DNA of 64,000 bases from Streptomyces sp. NBC_00083 (GCF_026343295.1 NZ_JAPELY010000005.1:62001-126000); one strand, 5' to 3'. Numbered from the stretch's first letter, positions 18,145-26,474 are shown. Program-made: numbers and translations. Notes: generated from the sequence alone by a model not told the origin.

Positions 18145-18494
18145 ACGAGGTACTCCCGTGCGCAGAGTGCGGTCATGCAGGGGAGCAGCTCTGTCGACGG
18201 GTGATGGCCCCCAATTCACGGATGTACGTGATCTGCATTCATTGACCACAGGAGTATGCGGGCCCCCGACAACACCACGAAATTCCAGCCCGGACTGGCC
18301 GGAACCCGTTACACCCCGCCCGGCATTCCACTTGAGCGGGGAACTCCGTGCCGGTGCGGATCCCGGGATGAGTTGCGTGGATTCCGCTTTGCCGATTCCG
18401 TTCCGAAAAAAGGCCGACAGCGGTGACACCCTCCGCGCGGAGCGGGGAGTTCGGCCACGGGCCGGGCGCCCCGCCCGTCGTCGGCGTCCGGGTC
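18145..18494. other. Gene-free spacer
   Basis: A spacer of 350 bases upstream of the GT39-type gene. I see no gene, no copy of the composite repeat and no strong hairpin. It has a somewhat lower GC stretch around 18205-18260, which could carry the promoter of the glycosyltransferase gene. Confidence 0.5.
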
Positions 18495-18920
18495 TCAGGC
18501 GGAACCGTCCGTGAACCGCCCGACCTGACTCACCACCGAGTTGAGCAGCGGCGTGTGCACGAACCGGTCCGGCCCCGAGGGCGGGCATCGCCACGACAGG
18601 GGCCAGGTGTGGCCCCTCAGCGCCGGCACCGGCACGAAACTCACCTTCCCCCGCCCCGCGTTGAACGGCGTGGCCACCACCGGCCACGCCCGGTGCGACG
18701 TACTGCGCGGCGGCACCAGGAAGTACACCGCCCGCCACCCGAGCGCGTCCGCGACGATCGGCCCCGGGTCGCCCCCGGTCAGCTCCTCCATCACATCCGC
18801 CACACAGCGCCCGGCGTCCCCGTTGATCCGTACGGCGTCGAATTGAACGCCCGCTTTTCTGAGCTGGAACCCGGAGAGCGGAATCCAGTCGAGATTCACC
18901 TCATCGATGTGTGCATCCAC
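18495..18920 (-). CDS. Hypothetical protein divergent from XRE regulator
   Basis: A soluble protein of 141 residues from the GTG at 18920, or 167 from an in-frame ATG at 18998. I prefer 18920 because the preceding codons look atypical and the first residues (DAHIDEVNLDWIPLSGFQL) begin a well-formed fold. Visible segments include FDAVRINGDAGRCVADVMEEL and GWRAVYFLVPPRST, then a basic, Trp-containing C-terminus. I recognise such proteins only as actinobacterial hypothetical proteins; a distant likeness to primase/polymerase N-terminal domains is possible but weak. It is transcribed away from the XRE-DUF397 unit and may share its control region. Confidence 0.6.
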   Translation of the reverse strand: MDAHIDEVNLDWIPLSGFQLRKAGVQFDAVRINGDAGRCVADVMEELTGGDPGPIVADALGWRAVYFLVPPRSTSHRAWPVVATPFNAGRGKVSFVPVPALRGHTWPLSWRCPPSGPDRFVHTPLLNSVVSQVGRFTDGSA

Positions 18921-19040
18921 GGGGACAGTGTGGGGCCACCCCGCTAGCGTTTTCCATGACCGTACGGGGACCGTTGGGGAGCCGTTGACCAGCCTCAACT
19001 CCCCGAGGGCCAGGTCGAATTCGGCGGGGCTGAGTCGTGA

Positions 19041-19060
19041 CCGGTTGAGTCCGGTTGAGT
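19041..19060 (+). promoter_or_regulatory. Tandem 10-bp operator-like repeat
   Basis: Two perfect head-to-tail copies of CCGGTTGAGT, 17 bases before the ATG of the XRE regulator, preceded by a related TGAGTCGTGA word at 19031. The placement suggests binding of a regulator, perhaps the XRE protein itself. XRE operators are often palindromic, so direct repeats would be unusual. Confidence 0.45.
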
Positions 19061-19076
19061 CGGAGCGTGATCACGT

Positions 19077-19907
19077 ATGGCACGAGCGGAAAACAAGGAA
19101 ACGGCCGGGCCCATGGCGCAGATGGTCGCCAAACTCGCCCGCAAATTGCGAGTGAGGAAGGGCTGGTCCCAGGACCGATTGGGAGCCGAGCTGGGCTTCT
19201 CGGGGGCCGCGGTGAGCGCCATGGAAACCTTGGCCCAGCCCGCGAGCGATCAGATGCTGGTCGAGTTGGAACGCGTCCTCGGCGACGGCATGGGCATCTT
19301 CGAGGACGCCCGTGCTGCCGTACGGCTGGAGAAGTACCCGGACCAGTTCAAGGACTTCGCGCCGTTGGAGCAGAGCGCCGTCGTGCTCCAGATGTACGAA
19401 ACCCTGGTCATCAACGGACTCTTCCAGACGGAGGAGTACGCGCGGGCGTTGATCGGCGGCGGCTACCCGCCTCTGTCCGAGCAGAGAGTAGAAGAGCTGG
19501 TCCAGGCCCGCATGGAACGACAGGCTCTCTTCGATCGACAGCCGATCATCTCGATTGAGCTGATCCTGGAGGAGGCGGTGTTACGGAGGACGATCGGCAG
19601 CGCTGACGTCATGAAGAACCAGATGCAGCACCTCATCGAGTGTTCGCACCGACGCAATGTCAACCTCCACGTGCTCCCGAGCGATTGCGGGACGAGCGGT
19701 GAACACGCCGGTGCCCGAGGCGGGATCACCTTGTTGGAGACTCCAGGGCATGACCGTCTCGGATACCTGGAAGTGCAGGACGAGAGCCTCCTCATCACCG
19801 ACCCAGCAAAGGTGAGCACATACGCACGACGCTATGCGAAGATCCGAGCACAGGCCCTGGGTCCTCGCGAATCACTGGGTCGCATCAAGGAGTTGGCAGG
19901 AGAGTAG
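19077..19907 (+). CDS. XRE-family regulator with DUF5753 domain (TTA codon)
   Basis: A 276-residue DNA-binding protein. The N-terminal helix-turn-helix (LRVRKGWSQDRLGAELGFSGAAVSAMET, about residues 24-51) is followed by a DUF5753 domain (FAPLEQSAVVLQMYETLVINGLFQTEEYARALI onward), the standard partner architecture of DUF397 proteins in Streptomyces. Homologous pairs act as developmental or antibiotic regulators. The gene contains one TTA leucine codon at 19581-19583 (codon 169). In Streptomyces this rare codon makes translation depend on the bldA tRNA, tying expression to development. The start is ATG; the next gene begins 2 bases after its stop. Confidence 0.93.
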   Translation: MARAENKETAGPMAQMVAKLARKLRVRKGWSQDRLGAELGFSGAAVSAMETLAQPASDQMLVELERVLGDGMGIFEDARAAVRLEKYPDQFKDFAPLEQSAVVLQMYETLVINGLFQTEEYARALIGGGYPPLSEQRVEELVQARMERQALFDRQPIISIELILEEAVLRRTIGSADVMKNQMQHLIECSHRRNVNLHVLPSDCGTSGEHAGARGGITLLETPGHDRLGYLEVQDESLLITDPAKVSTYARRYAKIRAQALGPRESLGRIKELAGE

Positions 19908-19909
19908 AG

Positions 19910-20158
19910 ATGAGCAGCACCCTGCGGTGGTTCAAGTCCAGCTACAGCGACGACAGTGGGGGCCAGTGCATCGAGGTGGCTGCCAACTGGCGCAAGTCCT
20001 CGTACAGCAGCGACAGCGGCGGCCAGTGCGTAGAGGTGGCGACCTGCTGCGAAGCCGTCCACGTGCGGGACTCGAAGGTGACCGACGGCCCCTCACTCAC
20101 CGTCGCCCCGGGCACATGGACGTCCTTCCTCAGCTGGGAAGGCGTCCCGGCCGGCTGA
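19910..20158 (+). CDS. DUF397 protein with duplicated N-terminal motif
   Basis: An 82-residue DUF397 protein, the usual small partner of XRE-DUF5753 regulators. Normal family members have one motif of the form W-x-KSSYS-x-DSGGQC-x-EVA, followed by V-x-VRDSK-x-x-DGP and a C-terminal W-x-x-FL. Here the first motif occurs twice in tandem (residues 7-24 and 26-44), differing at few positions, and the rest follows once (VHVRDSKVTDGP, then WTSFL). The duplication is also visible in the DNA. It begins 2 bases after the XRE gene and is surely co-transcribed. In known pairs the small protein counteracts or modulates the XRE partner; I infer the same here. Confidence 0.9.
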   Translation: MSSTLRWFKSSYSDDSGGQCIEVAANWRKSSYSSDSGGQCVEVATCCEAVHVRDSKVTDGPSLTVAPGTWTSFLSWEGVPAG

Positions 20159-20333
20159 ACCCACCTGCCGCGCGGCGCAGCCACACCGCGCAGCCACGCC
20201 GTGACGAATCTGCGACGACACCACATTGCACCTGCGACACGCGTTCGATAGACATGTAAGTCGTCGCGCGAGGCACGTGTGACGGTTCGTGATGTCCAGG
20301 CAGGCCGGTTACATCGTTTACGGGGGTGTGCGC

Positions 20334-20669
20334 GTGAAGTTCGACATGGGGTCCACGACTCTGTCCGATCTGGGGAAGAGCACCGAGGGTTCGAGTGGTG
20401 ATCTCGGTTCGTTGATCCGGCAGTTGATCGCTGCTGCGGATCCGTTGGAGGGGAAGTTCAACGGGGCCGGGAAGGTCGCGTTCGACTCGTTCAAGAATCA
20501 TGCCGACGAGATCACCAACGACCTGAACGGGTCGCTCCAGGACATTCTGGGCGGTCAGTCCGGGATGGACGGCGCGTTCGGTGCCGGTGACCACGAGCAG
20601 GAGTCGAACGCCCACCAGAACATGGCGTCGGCGAACTTCGACGCGGCGCGCTTCGGCGCCCGTCACTAA
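20334..20669 (+). CDS. WXG100-like small secreted protein (first)
   Basis: A 111-residue helical protein of the WXG100/ESX type, expected to leave through the type VII secretion system or to act as a partner for the large toxin. Helical segments flank a turn near residues 40-60 (DPLEGKFNGAGKVAFDSFKNHADEI). The central Trp of the classical WXG motif is absent and replaced by FNG. I use the GTG at 20334, preceded by GGGGG at a proper distance; an ATG at 20289 lies in frame but without a site. It is the first of four genes in the same direction with small gaps or overlaps. Confidence 0.75.
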   Translation: MKFDMGSTTLSDLGKSTEGSSGDLGSLIRQLIAAADPLEGKFNGAGKVAFDSFKNHADEITNDLNGSLQDILGGQSGMDGAFGAGDHEQESNAHQNMASANFDAARFGARH

Positions 20670-20687
20670 TCCCGGGGGAGACAGATC

Positions 20688-20999
20688 ATGGGTCAGAATC
20701 TGGACCGGCGCAGCTATGACACCGGCGCCTCGACCGAGGTGCAGGGCGGTCTCGCCGCGATCGTCGGGCACCTGGAGCGCGTCCTGAACGACCGTGACCG
20801 TGCCGTGAAGGCGGCCATGGCCGAGTTCACCGCCGACGGTGTGTCGGACGAGTACCACGGCAAGGAACTGCGCTGGAACAAGGCAGCCGGCGAGGTGCGC
20901 GAGATCATCCGCCTCGTCCGCAGCACGCTCGAACTCAACGACGGCACCGCCCACTCGACCCTGTCGAAGGCGAAGGCGGCCGTCGACGCCATCGGCTGA
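20688..20999 (+). CDS. WXG100-like small protein (second)
   Basis: A 103-residue helical protein that begins 18 bases after the previous gene, with a GGGGGAG ribosome site. Two long helices are predicted (about residues 17-50 and 62-100) around a turn, as in ESAT-6-like proteins. The turn carries YHGKELRW rather than a strict WXG. Together with the first small protein it may form the heterodimer seen in ESX-type secretion. It has no signal peptide, which fits type VII export. Confidence 0.75.
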   Translation: MGQNLDRRSYDTGASTEVQGGLAAIVGHLERVLNDRDRAVKAAMAEFTADGVSDEYHGKELRWNKAAGEVREIIRLVRSTLELNDGTAHSTLSKAKAAVDAIG

Positions 21000-21051
21000 G
21001 TCGGCCGGTGCGGTCCGCGGTGGTGTGAATGACTGACGGGGGTGGGGTTCG

Positions 21052-21483
21052 GTGACGGGGTGGGACATCAAACCGGCCGGGGTGTCCGGCGTGCTGCAGA
21101 AGACGGCCACCGCGGCCGAGGCCATGTCGAAGGCCGGAACGGCGATGCAGGAGAGCTTGAAGTCGGCGGCGACGTCGGCGGGCACGATCTCGGGGCCGAC
21201 CTGCGGTGAGGCCCCGATGGGCCCGGTGGGCGGCGCCCTCGGCGAGTTCATGCAGCACAAGGCGCAGGAGCTCGGCTACATCGCGGTGCGCACCCAGCAC
21301 TCGCTCCAGGGCGCCTATGACGCGACGACGGAGTACGTGAAGGGCGACCTCGACATGGCCGCGAACAAGCAGAGCCAGGCCGTCAAGGAGCCCGTCGTCA
21401 ACGACAAGGGCCAGGAGCTCGGGCCCGACGGCAAACCGGTCGAGCCCAACCCTGACGCGTCCAAGCCGGAGGCCCACAAGTGA
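21052..21483 (+). CDS. DUF6507-like protein of T7SS toxin locus
   Basis: A 143-residue protein beginning GWDIKPAGVSGVLQKTA, which I recognise as the pattern of DUF6507 family proteins found in actinobacterial toxin loci. It is helical and Ala-rich in the first 100 residues and ends in a hydrophilic Pro/Lys tail. It probably acts as a third WXG-like partner or a chaperone. Start is GTG. Its stop overlaps the GTG of the toxin gene (GTGA), so the two are translationally coupled. Confidence 0.65.
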   Translation: MTGWDIKPAGVSGVLQKTATAAEAMSKAGTAMQESLKSAATSAGTISGPTCGEAPMGPVGGALGEFMQHKAQELGYIAVRTQHSLQGAYDATTEYVKGDLDMAANKQSQAVKEPVVNDKGQELGPDGKPVEPNPDASKPEAHK

Positions 21484-23942
21484 GCAAGGATGTCATCGAG
21501 CCCGGCGGCATCCCCATGTTCACCGGCAATCTGGAACAGCTCACCAAGGACGCCGCCGCCCTCACCAAACAGGCCGGCGACTTCCGCGACGGCGGCGCGA
21601 ACGTACACAAGGAGTTCCAGGGGCTGTCCGCCTGCTACCAGGCACCCGAGGCCGACCAGCTCTTCGCGACCACACTCCCCGTCAAGACGAAGGCGGACGA
21701 CTTCGCCGACGGCCTGGAGAAGGCCGCCGCCGCGCTGACGGAGTATGAGACCCAAGTCCGGCCGCTGGTAACGAAGTTGCAGAATCTGCGGACGGACGCG
21801 TTCGCGTTCACCGACAGCATCGCCGGGGACGACCACTGGCGCCGCGACCAGAAGAAGATCGACCACAACAAGCAGTTGATGGACGATGTCGCCGCGACGA
21901 TCGCCGCGTTCACGGACGCCGAGCGCGCCTGCCACGACAAGATCACCGCTCTGGTCGGCGGCAGCAAGCTGACGGTGGACGACGGCAGCCACAAGCCCGG
22001 CATGTACGGGTACTCCGCCGATGCGCTGAAGCACGCCGAGGAGACCCCGTGGGGCGGCTACGCCCAGCGGGAGTACACGGGTGCGCGCTGGTTGTGGGAG
22101 CAGACGAAGTCGTTCGTGTGGGACGGGTTCATCGTCGACGGCGTCTGGGGCACCATCAAGGGCCTCGGCACGCTGGTCGGCACCGACGGCTGGGACAAGG
22201 CGGGCCAGGCCTGGACGGGGCTGGCGAAGCTGGCCACAGGCCTGGTGATCACGGCGACCCCGCTCGGAGCCGCGTACTGGGCCGTCCCGGACAAGGACCT
22301 GCCGAGCTGGCTGCGGGATTCGCGTACGGCGATGAAGGAGACCGGCAAGGCGCTGGTCGCCTGGGACGAGTGGGGCAAGAACCCCGCGCGGGCCGCGGGC
22401 GGCGTCACCTTCAACGTCCTGACCACCGTCTTCACCGGCGGCGCGGGCAGCGCGGCCAAGGGCGGCGCCGTGGCGAAGGTCCTATCGGTGACGGGCAAGG
22501 TCGCGAAGGTCGTCGACCCGATGACGTACGTGGCGAAGGCCGGGAAGTTCGGCGTCATCAAGGTCGGCGACCTGTTCGGGAACCTCAAGAACATCACCAA
22601 CGGCCGGTACGCGGACCTCATGGCGAACGGCGGCAAGTACGACTTCGACGCCGCGTACCCGAAGACCGCGGACGTCCCGGTGGTGAAGGGCAATTACATC
22701 GAGTGGCCCGGCGGCAGCCGGCTCAACCTCGACGACGGCAAGGTCTACAAGCCGGACGGCACGGTGGCGCCCGCGAAGGTCGAACTCAGCGCGGACGACA
22801 TCGCCCGCCTGAAGAGCTCGCTGCCGCACGTGGACGCGACGGTGCCGGGCGGGGTGAAGGAGCCGGTGCTCGTCGGCGCGGGCGACCGCGCGGGCCACGT
22901 CGGCGACCACCCGACGACCCCGGGCCCCCGCACCCCGGGCGGCACGGCGGGCCACACGCCGGGGGGCACGGCCCATGACCTGGGCCACGGCGCGGCGAAC
23001 GACCTCGACCGGGGCGCGACCGGCGGCAACCGCGGCGGAACCCCGTCCGCGGGCGACACGGCGGGGCACGCGGCGGGCCACACGGCGGACACCGGCGCGC
23101 ACTCCGGTGGGCACGGGACGGGCGGGCACGACGGAGGCTCCGGCGGGCACGAGCCGGGCCACGGCGGCGGAGTCGGCGACGACGCGGGGCACGTCCCCGG
23201 CGAGCACGGCGGGACCGGCGGCGCGGGCCACGACGGGGGCGGGGGCGATGACGGCCCGGGAGGCGACTCCGGTCGTCCTGAGCGGCAGCCCGGGGTAGTC
23301 CTGGAAGGTGACCGGATAGGTCAGCAGCCCAGTGGGCCTATGCGCCCTGAGCAGGAGCCGGCCATCGCGGAGGCGCTCAAGGACATGAAAATATCTGTGG
23401 TGGACCAGGAGCGCATGCTGACGCAGCTGCGAAAGTCGGAATACGGAGCCGCAGTTGCCGATTACATTTCGAGCGGCCGATTCGCGGACGTTCCGAATTT
23501 CAGTCACCGCGAAGGCCTCCTTTACCAGGTGAAGCGGCGCGGCATGCTCCCTGCCGTGCACCAAGCAATGGAGCACGCCGCAGAGCTCCAGAGCAGGGGG
23601 GAGCATAATGTTGAATTCGAGCTCAAGATCCCGGACGAAAACCTTGATCTCGATGTCCTGATTCGCGGCGATGGGCGAATAGAATACGGCGCCCAGCTCA
23701 AAGACGTGGACAGTGTGGCAGGCATCAGATCAGCCGTGAAGAAGATCGCGGGTCATCAATTGAGTGGGGAAGGGGTCGATATAAAGGCTGGAATTTTGGA
23801 CATCAAAGGCCCCCGAAGCGAGCTGACGGAGCGTGATATCGAAGCTGTGCAACGGGCCGCCGACCGCACTAACGCTTATTTTGAGCTAAGGTTTGACGAT
23901 GGTTCTGTCACCGTCTACCCGACGAATGCCATGAAGCGGTAA
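21480..23942 (+). CDS. T7SS-type polymorphic toxin with nuclease-like C-terminus
   Basis: A modular 820-residue toxin. Residues 1-160 are helical and WXG/LXG-like (GGIPMFTGNLEQL, FQGLSACYQAPEADQLF) and typical of Streptomyces type VII substrates. A hydrophobic stretch near 245-265 (LATGLVITATPLGAAYW) and a pretoxin region follow. Residues about 470-610 are a Gly/His/Thr/Asp-rich linker. The last 190 residues form the variable toxin part. There the segment around residues 712-741 (E712, D725, then Q739-x-K741) fits a PD-(D/E)XK or Mrr-like nuclease core with a Q-x-K variant. Codons in this end are noticeably less GC-rich than the rest, a sign that the cassette was exchanged. The nuclease assignment is an inference. 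Confidence 0.8.
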   Translation: MSKDVIEPGGIPMFTGNLEQLTKDAAALTKQAGDFRDGGANVHKEFQGLSACYQAPEADQLFATTLPVKTKADDFADGLEKAAAALTEYETQVRPLVTKLQNLRTDAFAFTDSIAGDDHWRRDQKKIDHNKQLMDDVAATIAAFTDAERACHDKITALVGGSKLTVDDGSHKPGMYGYSADALKHAEETPWGGYAQREYTGARWLWEQTKSFVWDGFIVDGVWGTIKGLGTLVGTDGWDKAGQAWTGLAKLATGLVITATPLGAAYWAVPDKDLPSWLRDSRTAMKETGKALVAWDEWGKNPARAAGGVTFNVLTTVFTGGAGSAAKGGAVAKVLSVTGKVAKVVDPMTYVAKAGKFGVIKVGDLFGNLKNITNGRYADLMANGGKYDFDAAYPKTADVPVVKGNYIEWPGGSRLNLDDGKVYKPDGTVAPAKVELSADDIARLKSSLPHVDATVPGGVKEPVLVGAGDRAGHVGDHPTTPGPRTPGGTAGHTPGGTAHDLGHGAANDLDRGATGGNRGGTPSAGDTAGHAAGHTADTGAHSGGHGTGGHDGGSGGHEPGHGGGVGDDAGHVPGEHGGTGGAGHDGGGGDDGPGGDSGRPERQPGVVLEGDRIGQQPSGPMRPEQEPAIAEALKDMKISVVDQERMLTQLRKSEYGAAVADYISSGRFADVPNFSHREGLLYQVKRRGMLPAVHQAMEHAAELQSRGEHNVEFELKIPDENLDLDVLIRGDGRIEYGAQLKDVDSVAGIRSAVKKIAGHQLSGEGVDIKAGILDIKGPRSELTERDIEAVQRAADRTNAYFELRFDDGSVTVYPTNAMKR

Positions 23943-23957
23943 GGAAGATCGACAAAC

Positions 23958-24602
23958 ATGCTGATGCGCGCACCAAAGGAGTCCGGCTCTTGGTTCTGGG
24001 ATCTGGACGATATCGATGAGCCCGGACTAGAACCCGCGCTCCGGACTGCGGGGCGCATGTCTGCGGTGCTGCAGAAGCATGCGCTACTGGAGCCGCACGG
24101 GCTTGAGTGGAGCTGGTTTGAGACCGGAAGGGGCGGACTTGGGATTCATAGCCGCATTTCCCTTGTGGGACGCTCACTTGACGATCCGGACTTGCCGGAT
24201 CGAATCCATGCCTGCCGGCCGTCCGGTTATCCGCACGCGGAAATCGGCGGGATCTTCGTACGGGGCTTCGGCGTATGGCTCGATGCGAGCGGCGCGCGGC
24301 ACAGAGAGAATCGTCTTGTCGAGTTGATGGTGTCACCGGACGAGATCGGGCCTTGGGCCGAACTTTCCGTGCATCACGATGTATGGGCTGCGTGCGATTT
24401 CCGGGGTGAGCCGCACCCGGCCATTCATGCCGCCAACGCGCCGCGACTCGCGTCAGCTCTTGAGGAGCTCGTTCAGCTACTCGGCGTCGAGGCCCAACCC
24501 GGCGAGCCGACGTACTACGGGCATGCGGAGGGCTACGGGCTAGCCGCCACTGACATCATCGACGGACGGGGGCTGGATGTCACCGACGCGGACATCGGCT
24601 AA
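23958..24602 (+). CDS. Probable cognate immunity protein
   Basis: A 214-residue acidic soluble protein that starts 15 bases after the toxin gene, the usual place for the cognate immunity protein. I do not recognise the family. It has an N-terminal region rich in Trp and acidic residues (GSWFWDLDDIDEPGLEPALR), a central predicted beta-rich part (GLGIHSRISLVGRS, AEIGGIFVRGFGVWLDA) and a C-terminal helix (LASALEELVQLLG). Like the toxin's C-terminus, its codons are less GC-rich than those of neighbouring genes, so toxin end and immunity gene may have arrived together. Start is ATG at 23958, with another at 23964. Confidence 0.7.
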   Translation: MLMRAPKESGSWFWDLDDIDEPGLEPALRTAGRMSAVLQKHALLEPHGLEWSWFETGRGGLGIHSRISLVGRSLDDPDLPDRIHACRPSGYPHAEIGGIFVRGFGVWLDASGARHRENRLVELMVSPDEIGPWAELSVHHDVWAACDFRGEPHPAIHAANAPRLASALEELVQLLGVEAQPGEPTYYGHAEGYGLAATDIIDGRGLDVTDADIG

Positions 24603-24654
24603 CGCGGGAGGTCCCGGCCCGCGGGTCGCCAGCTGACGCAAACTGGATTCCCTG

Positions 24655-25026
24655 ATGGGTACGACACGCAGGATCGACATCGACGGCCCCGACGTGGACA
24701 TGGATGACTCCCAACGCCTGCTCTCCCGAGGCGAGTTGTTCAGCGGGGAAGTCGCCGAGTATTCGGCCGGAAAACTGGTGAGCCTGGACGAGTACTCGGA
24801 GGGTGTTCTGGACGGCTGGTCGCGGGAGTGGTACCCGGACGGCACCCTGCGTTCGGAGGGGCAGGTGCGGGAAGGCCTGCCCGCCGGGGAATTTAAGGCA
24901 TGGCACGCCAATGGAGTGCTCGCTTCGCGGAAAGTCTTCGGTCAGGACGGTCTGTCCCTCCTCGAAGAGCTCCGGTGGGATGAGAACGGCCATCCCACAC
25001 GCGCATGGTGGCCCCAGGACCGGTGA
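24655..25026 (+). CDS. YwqK/MORN-like antitoxin or immunity protein
   Basis: A 123-residue protein built of MORN-like strands: GVLDGWSREWYPDGTLRSEG, then GLPAGEFKAWHANGVLASRK, then a third weaker unit LLEELRWDENGHPTR. This is the pattern of YwqK-family antitoxins, in which each unit is about 23 residues. In Bacillus the namesake lies in an LXG toxin locus. Here it follows the probable immunity gene in the same direction and may be a second immunity protein, either for this toxin or for a related one. Start is ATG. Confidence 0.8.
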   Translation: MGTTRRIDIDGPDVDMDDSQRLLSRGELFSGEVAEYSAGKLVSLDEYSEGVLDGWSREWYPDGTLRSEGQVREGLPAGEFKAWHANGVLASRKVFGQDGLSLLEELRWDENGHPTRAWWPQDR

Positions 25027-25133
25027 ACCCCAGCCCGAGGGGGAATAGCGGTGCGGCCGGCTCGGAACTCCATAGGCGGGGACCACGGCGAGGGACGGCC
25101 AGTCCTGGGACGCGCCCGGTCGCGAAGGGACGG

Positions 25134-26015
25134 ATGATGGAGCGCATGCCGATGAAGATTTCCAGGACCCCGTACAAGCCGTGTGACGACTCGGCGGAGT
25201 TGCTCCGTGGGCTCGACGCCCGGACGCTGAGGGAGATCGAGCGCATCGAGCGGTCCCCTAATATGTTCGGTCTCACGTTCAGCAAGACGCTCAGCACCGC
25301 GTACATCCACTGCCTGCACGACCCGACCGCGCGCACGAGCGAGACGTGGGAGGCGTGGGTGGCCGCCATGCAGACCGGGGCAGCACTGTTCGCCTCGGCC
25401 GCCGCGCCCGAGGGCTCCACCGTCGAGTGCATGATCGCGCACAAGCCCCGGACCATCCCCGCGCTCGGGGAACCCAAACACTTCACGGACGCCGGCACAT
25501 GGCTGCAGGCGTTCTGGCTCGCGGTCATCTGCCGTGAGCAGGAGCGCATGACGCAGCTCTGCAAGGTGTCCGTCGAACAACTGTGGGCGTCAGGAGCGGA
25601 TTTCGAGGAGTACATCTACGCCTGGGTCCAAGCCCTCCAGGCCTACTGGCTCCAACGCCCCGACCTCGGCGAAAAACTGGTCGCCGCCTTCGACGGCACC
25701 GACCCCCAGAACCTCCGCTTCGTCGACCGCGAGCTCATGCTCAAAATCCTCTATCCCCCACTCAACCTCTTCTACCGCTTCATCACCCAGGACCAGGAGA
25801 AGTTCAACGAAGCCCTGATCCAGGCCGTCCAGCTCCACCACGAATACTGGACCGAAGACGAAGAACGCCGCGAAGACCTCGACGGAGCCGTCGCCCTCGC
25901 CCCCCTCGCCCTCGCCTGCCTCGCCCACGACGCCGGACAACCCATCGAAGTGCAATCCGAATACCTCCCCGAAAACCTCCTCGACCGCAGCTGGCTCGGC
26001 GAGTTCCCCACCTGA
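25134..26015 (+). CDS. Imm49-family immunity protein
   Basis: A soluble helical protein of 293 residues from the ATG at 25134 (292 from the next ATG). The segments FSKTLSTAYIHCLHDP, TWEAWVAAMQTGAALFASA and LQAFWLAVICREQERMTQLCKV match what I know as immunity protein 49, a family found beside polymorphic toxins. GAAGGGACGG lies just upstream; a longer frame from 25005 overlaps the previous gene and is not supported. The last 300 bases use C-ending codons very strictly. It is the third immunity-type gene in a row, which suggests a bank of immunity proteins. Confidence 0.8.
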   Translation: MMERMPMKISRTPYKPCDDSAELLRGLDARTLREIERIERSPNMFGLTFSKTLSTAYIHCLHDPTARTSETWEAWVAAMQTGAALFASAAAPEGSTVECMIAHKPRTIPALGEPKHFTDAGTWLQAFWLAVICREQERMTQLCKVSVEQLWASGADFEEYIYAWVQALQAYWLQRPDLGEKLVAAFDGTDPQNLRFVDRELMLKILYPPLNLFYRFITQDQEKFNEALIQAVQLHHEYWTEDEERREDLDGAVALAPLALACLAHDAGQPIEVQSEYLPENLLDRSWLGEFPT

Positions 26016-26087
26016 TGTGATCTCCTGGCGGCGACGGCGGGACCTCGTACGTCGCCGAAGCAGGCGGACAGCGGAGATGGGGAGCAG

Positions 26088-26459
26088 ATGACTCTGAAGG
26101 CGGGCCAGCGGGTGGTGCTGGCGGCGGACACCCGGCTGACGGATTCGGCCGAGGTGTCGGGGGTCGTCATCGGGTTCCTGGCCCTGGCGGCGGGCACCGG
26201 CGGGACCGTCGAGCAGGTCGTCGGTGAGCAGGACGAGGACGACGACGTACGCGAGTACGAGCGGCTCAAGTCGCTGCTCGACTCCTTCGGGGACGGGATG
26301 CCCCCGGAGAGCAGGAAGCAGCTCGAAGAGAAGGTCCGCGCCCTGGAGCCCGCCTGGACCGCCTTCCAGGAGCGGGGGCCCCGCGTGAGCGTGCGGGTCC
26401 GTTTCGACAACGGGTTCATCCTGGACGGGGCCCACGAGGACGCCTTCGTCCCTGCCTGA
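26088..26459 (+). CDS. Small hypothetical protein after immunity genes
   Basis: A 123-residue acidic protein with a GGGGAG ribosome site. It begins with a beta-like segment (KAGQRVVLAADTRLTDSAEV), then a short hydrophobic stretch, a charged helix (DVREYERLKSLLDSFGDG, MPPESRKQLEEKVRALE) and a final beta hairpin (VSVRVRFDNGFILDG). I do not recognise the family. It lies between the last immunity gene and the ScbR-like regulator, all on the same strand, and may belong to either group. Confidence 0.6.
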   Translation: MTLKAGQRVVLAADTRLTDSAEVSGVVIGFLALAAGTGGTVEQVVGEQDEDDDVREYERLKSLLDSFGDGMPPESRKQLEEKVRALEPAWTAFQERGPRVSVRVRFDNGFILDGAHEDAFVPA

Positions 26460-26474
26460 GGGCCCGCCCGGGAA

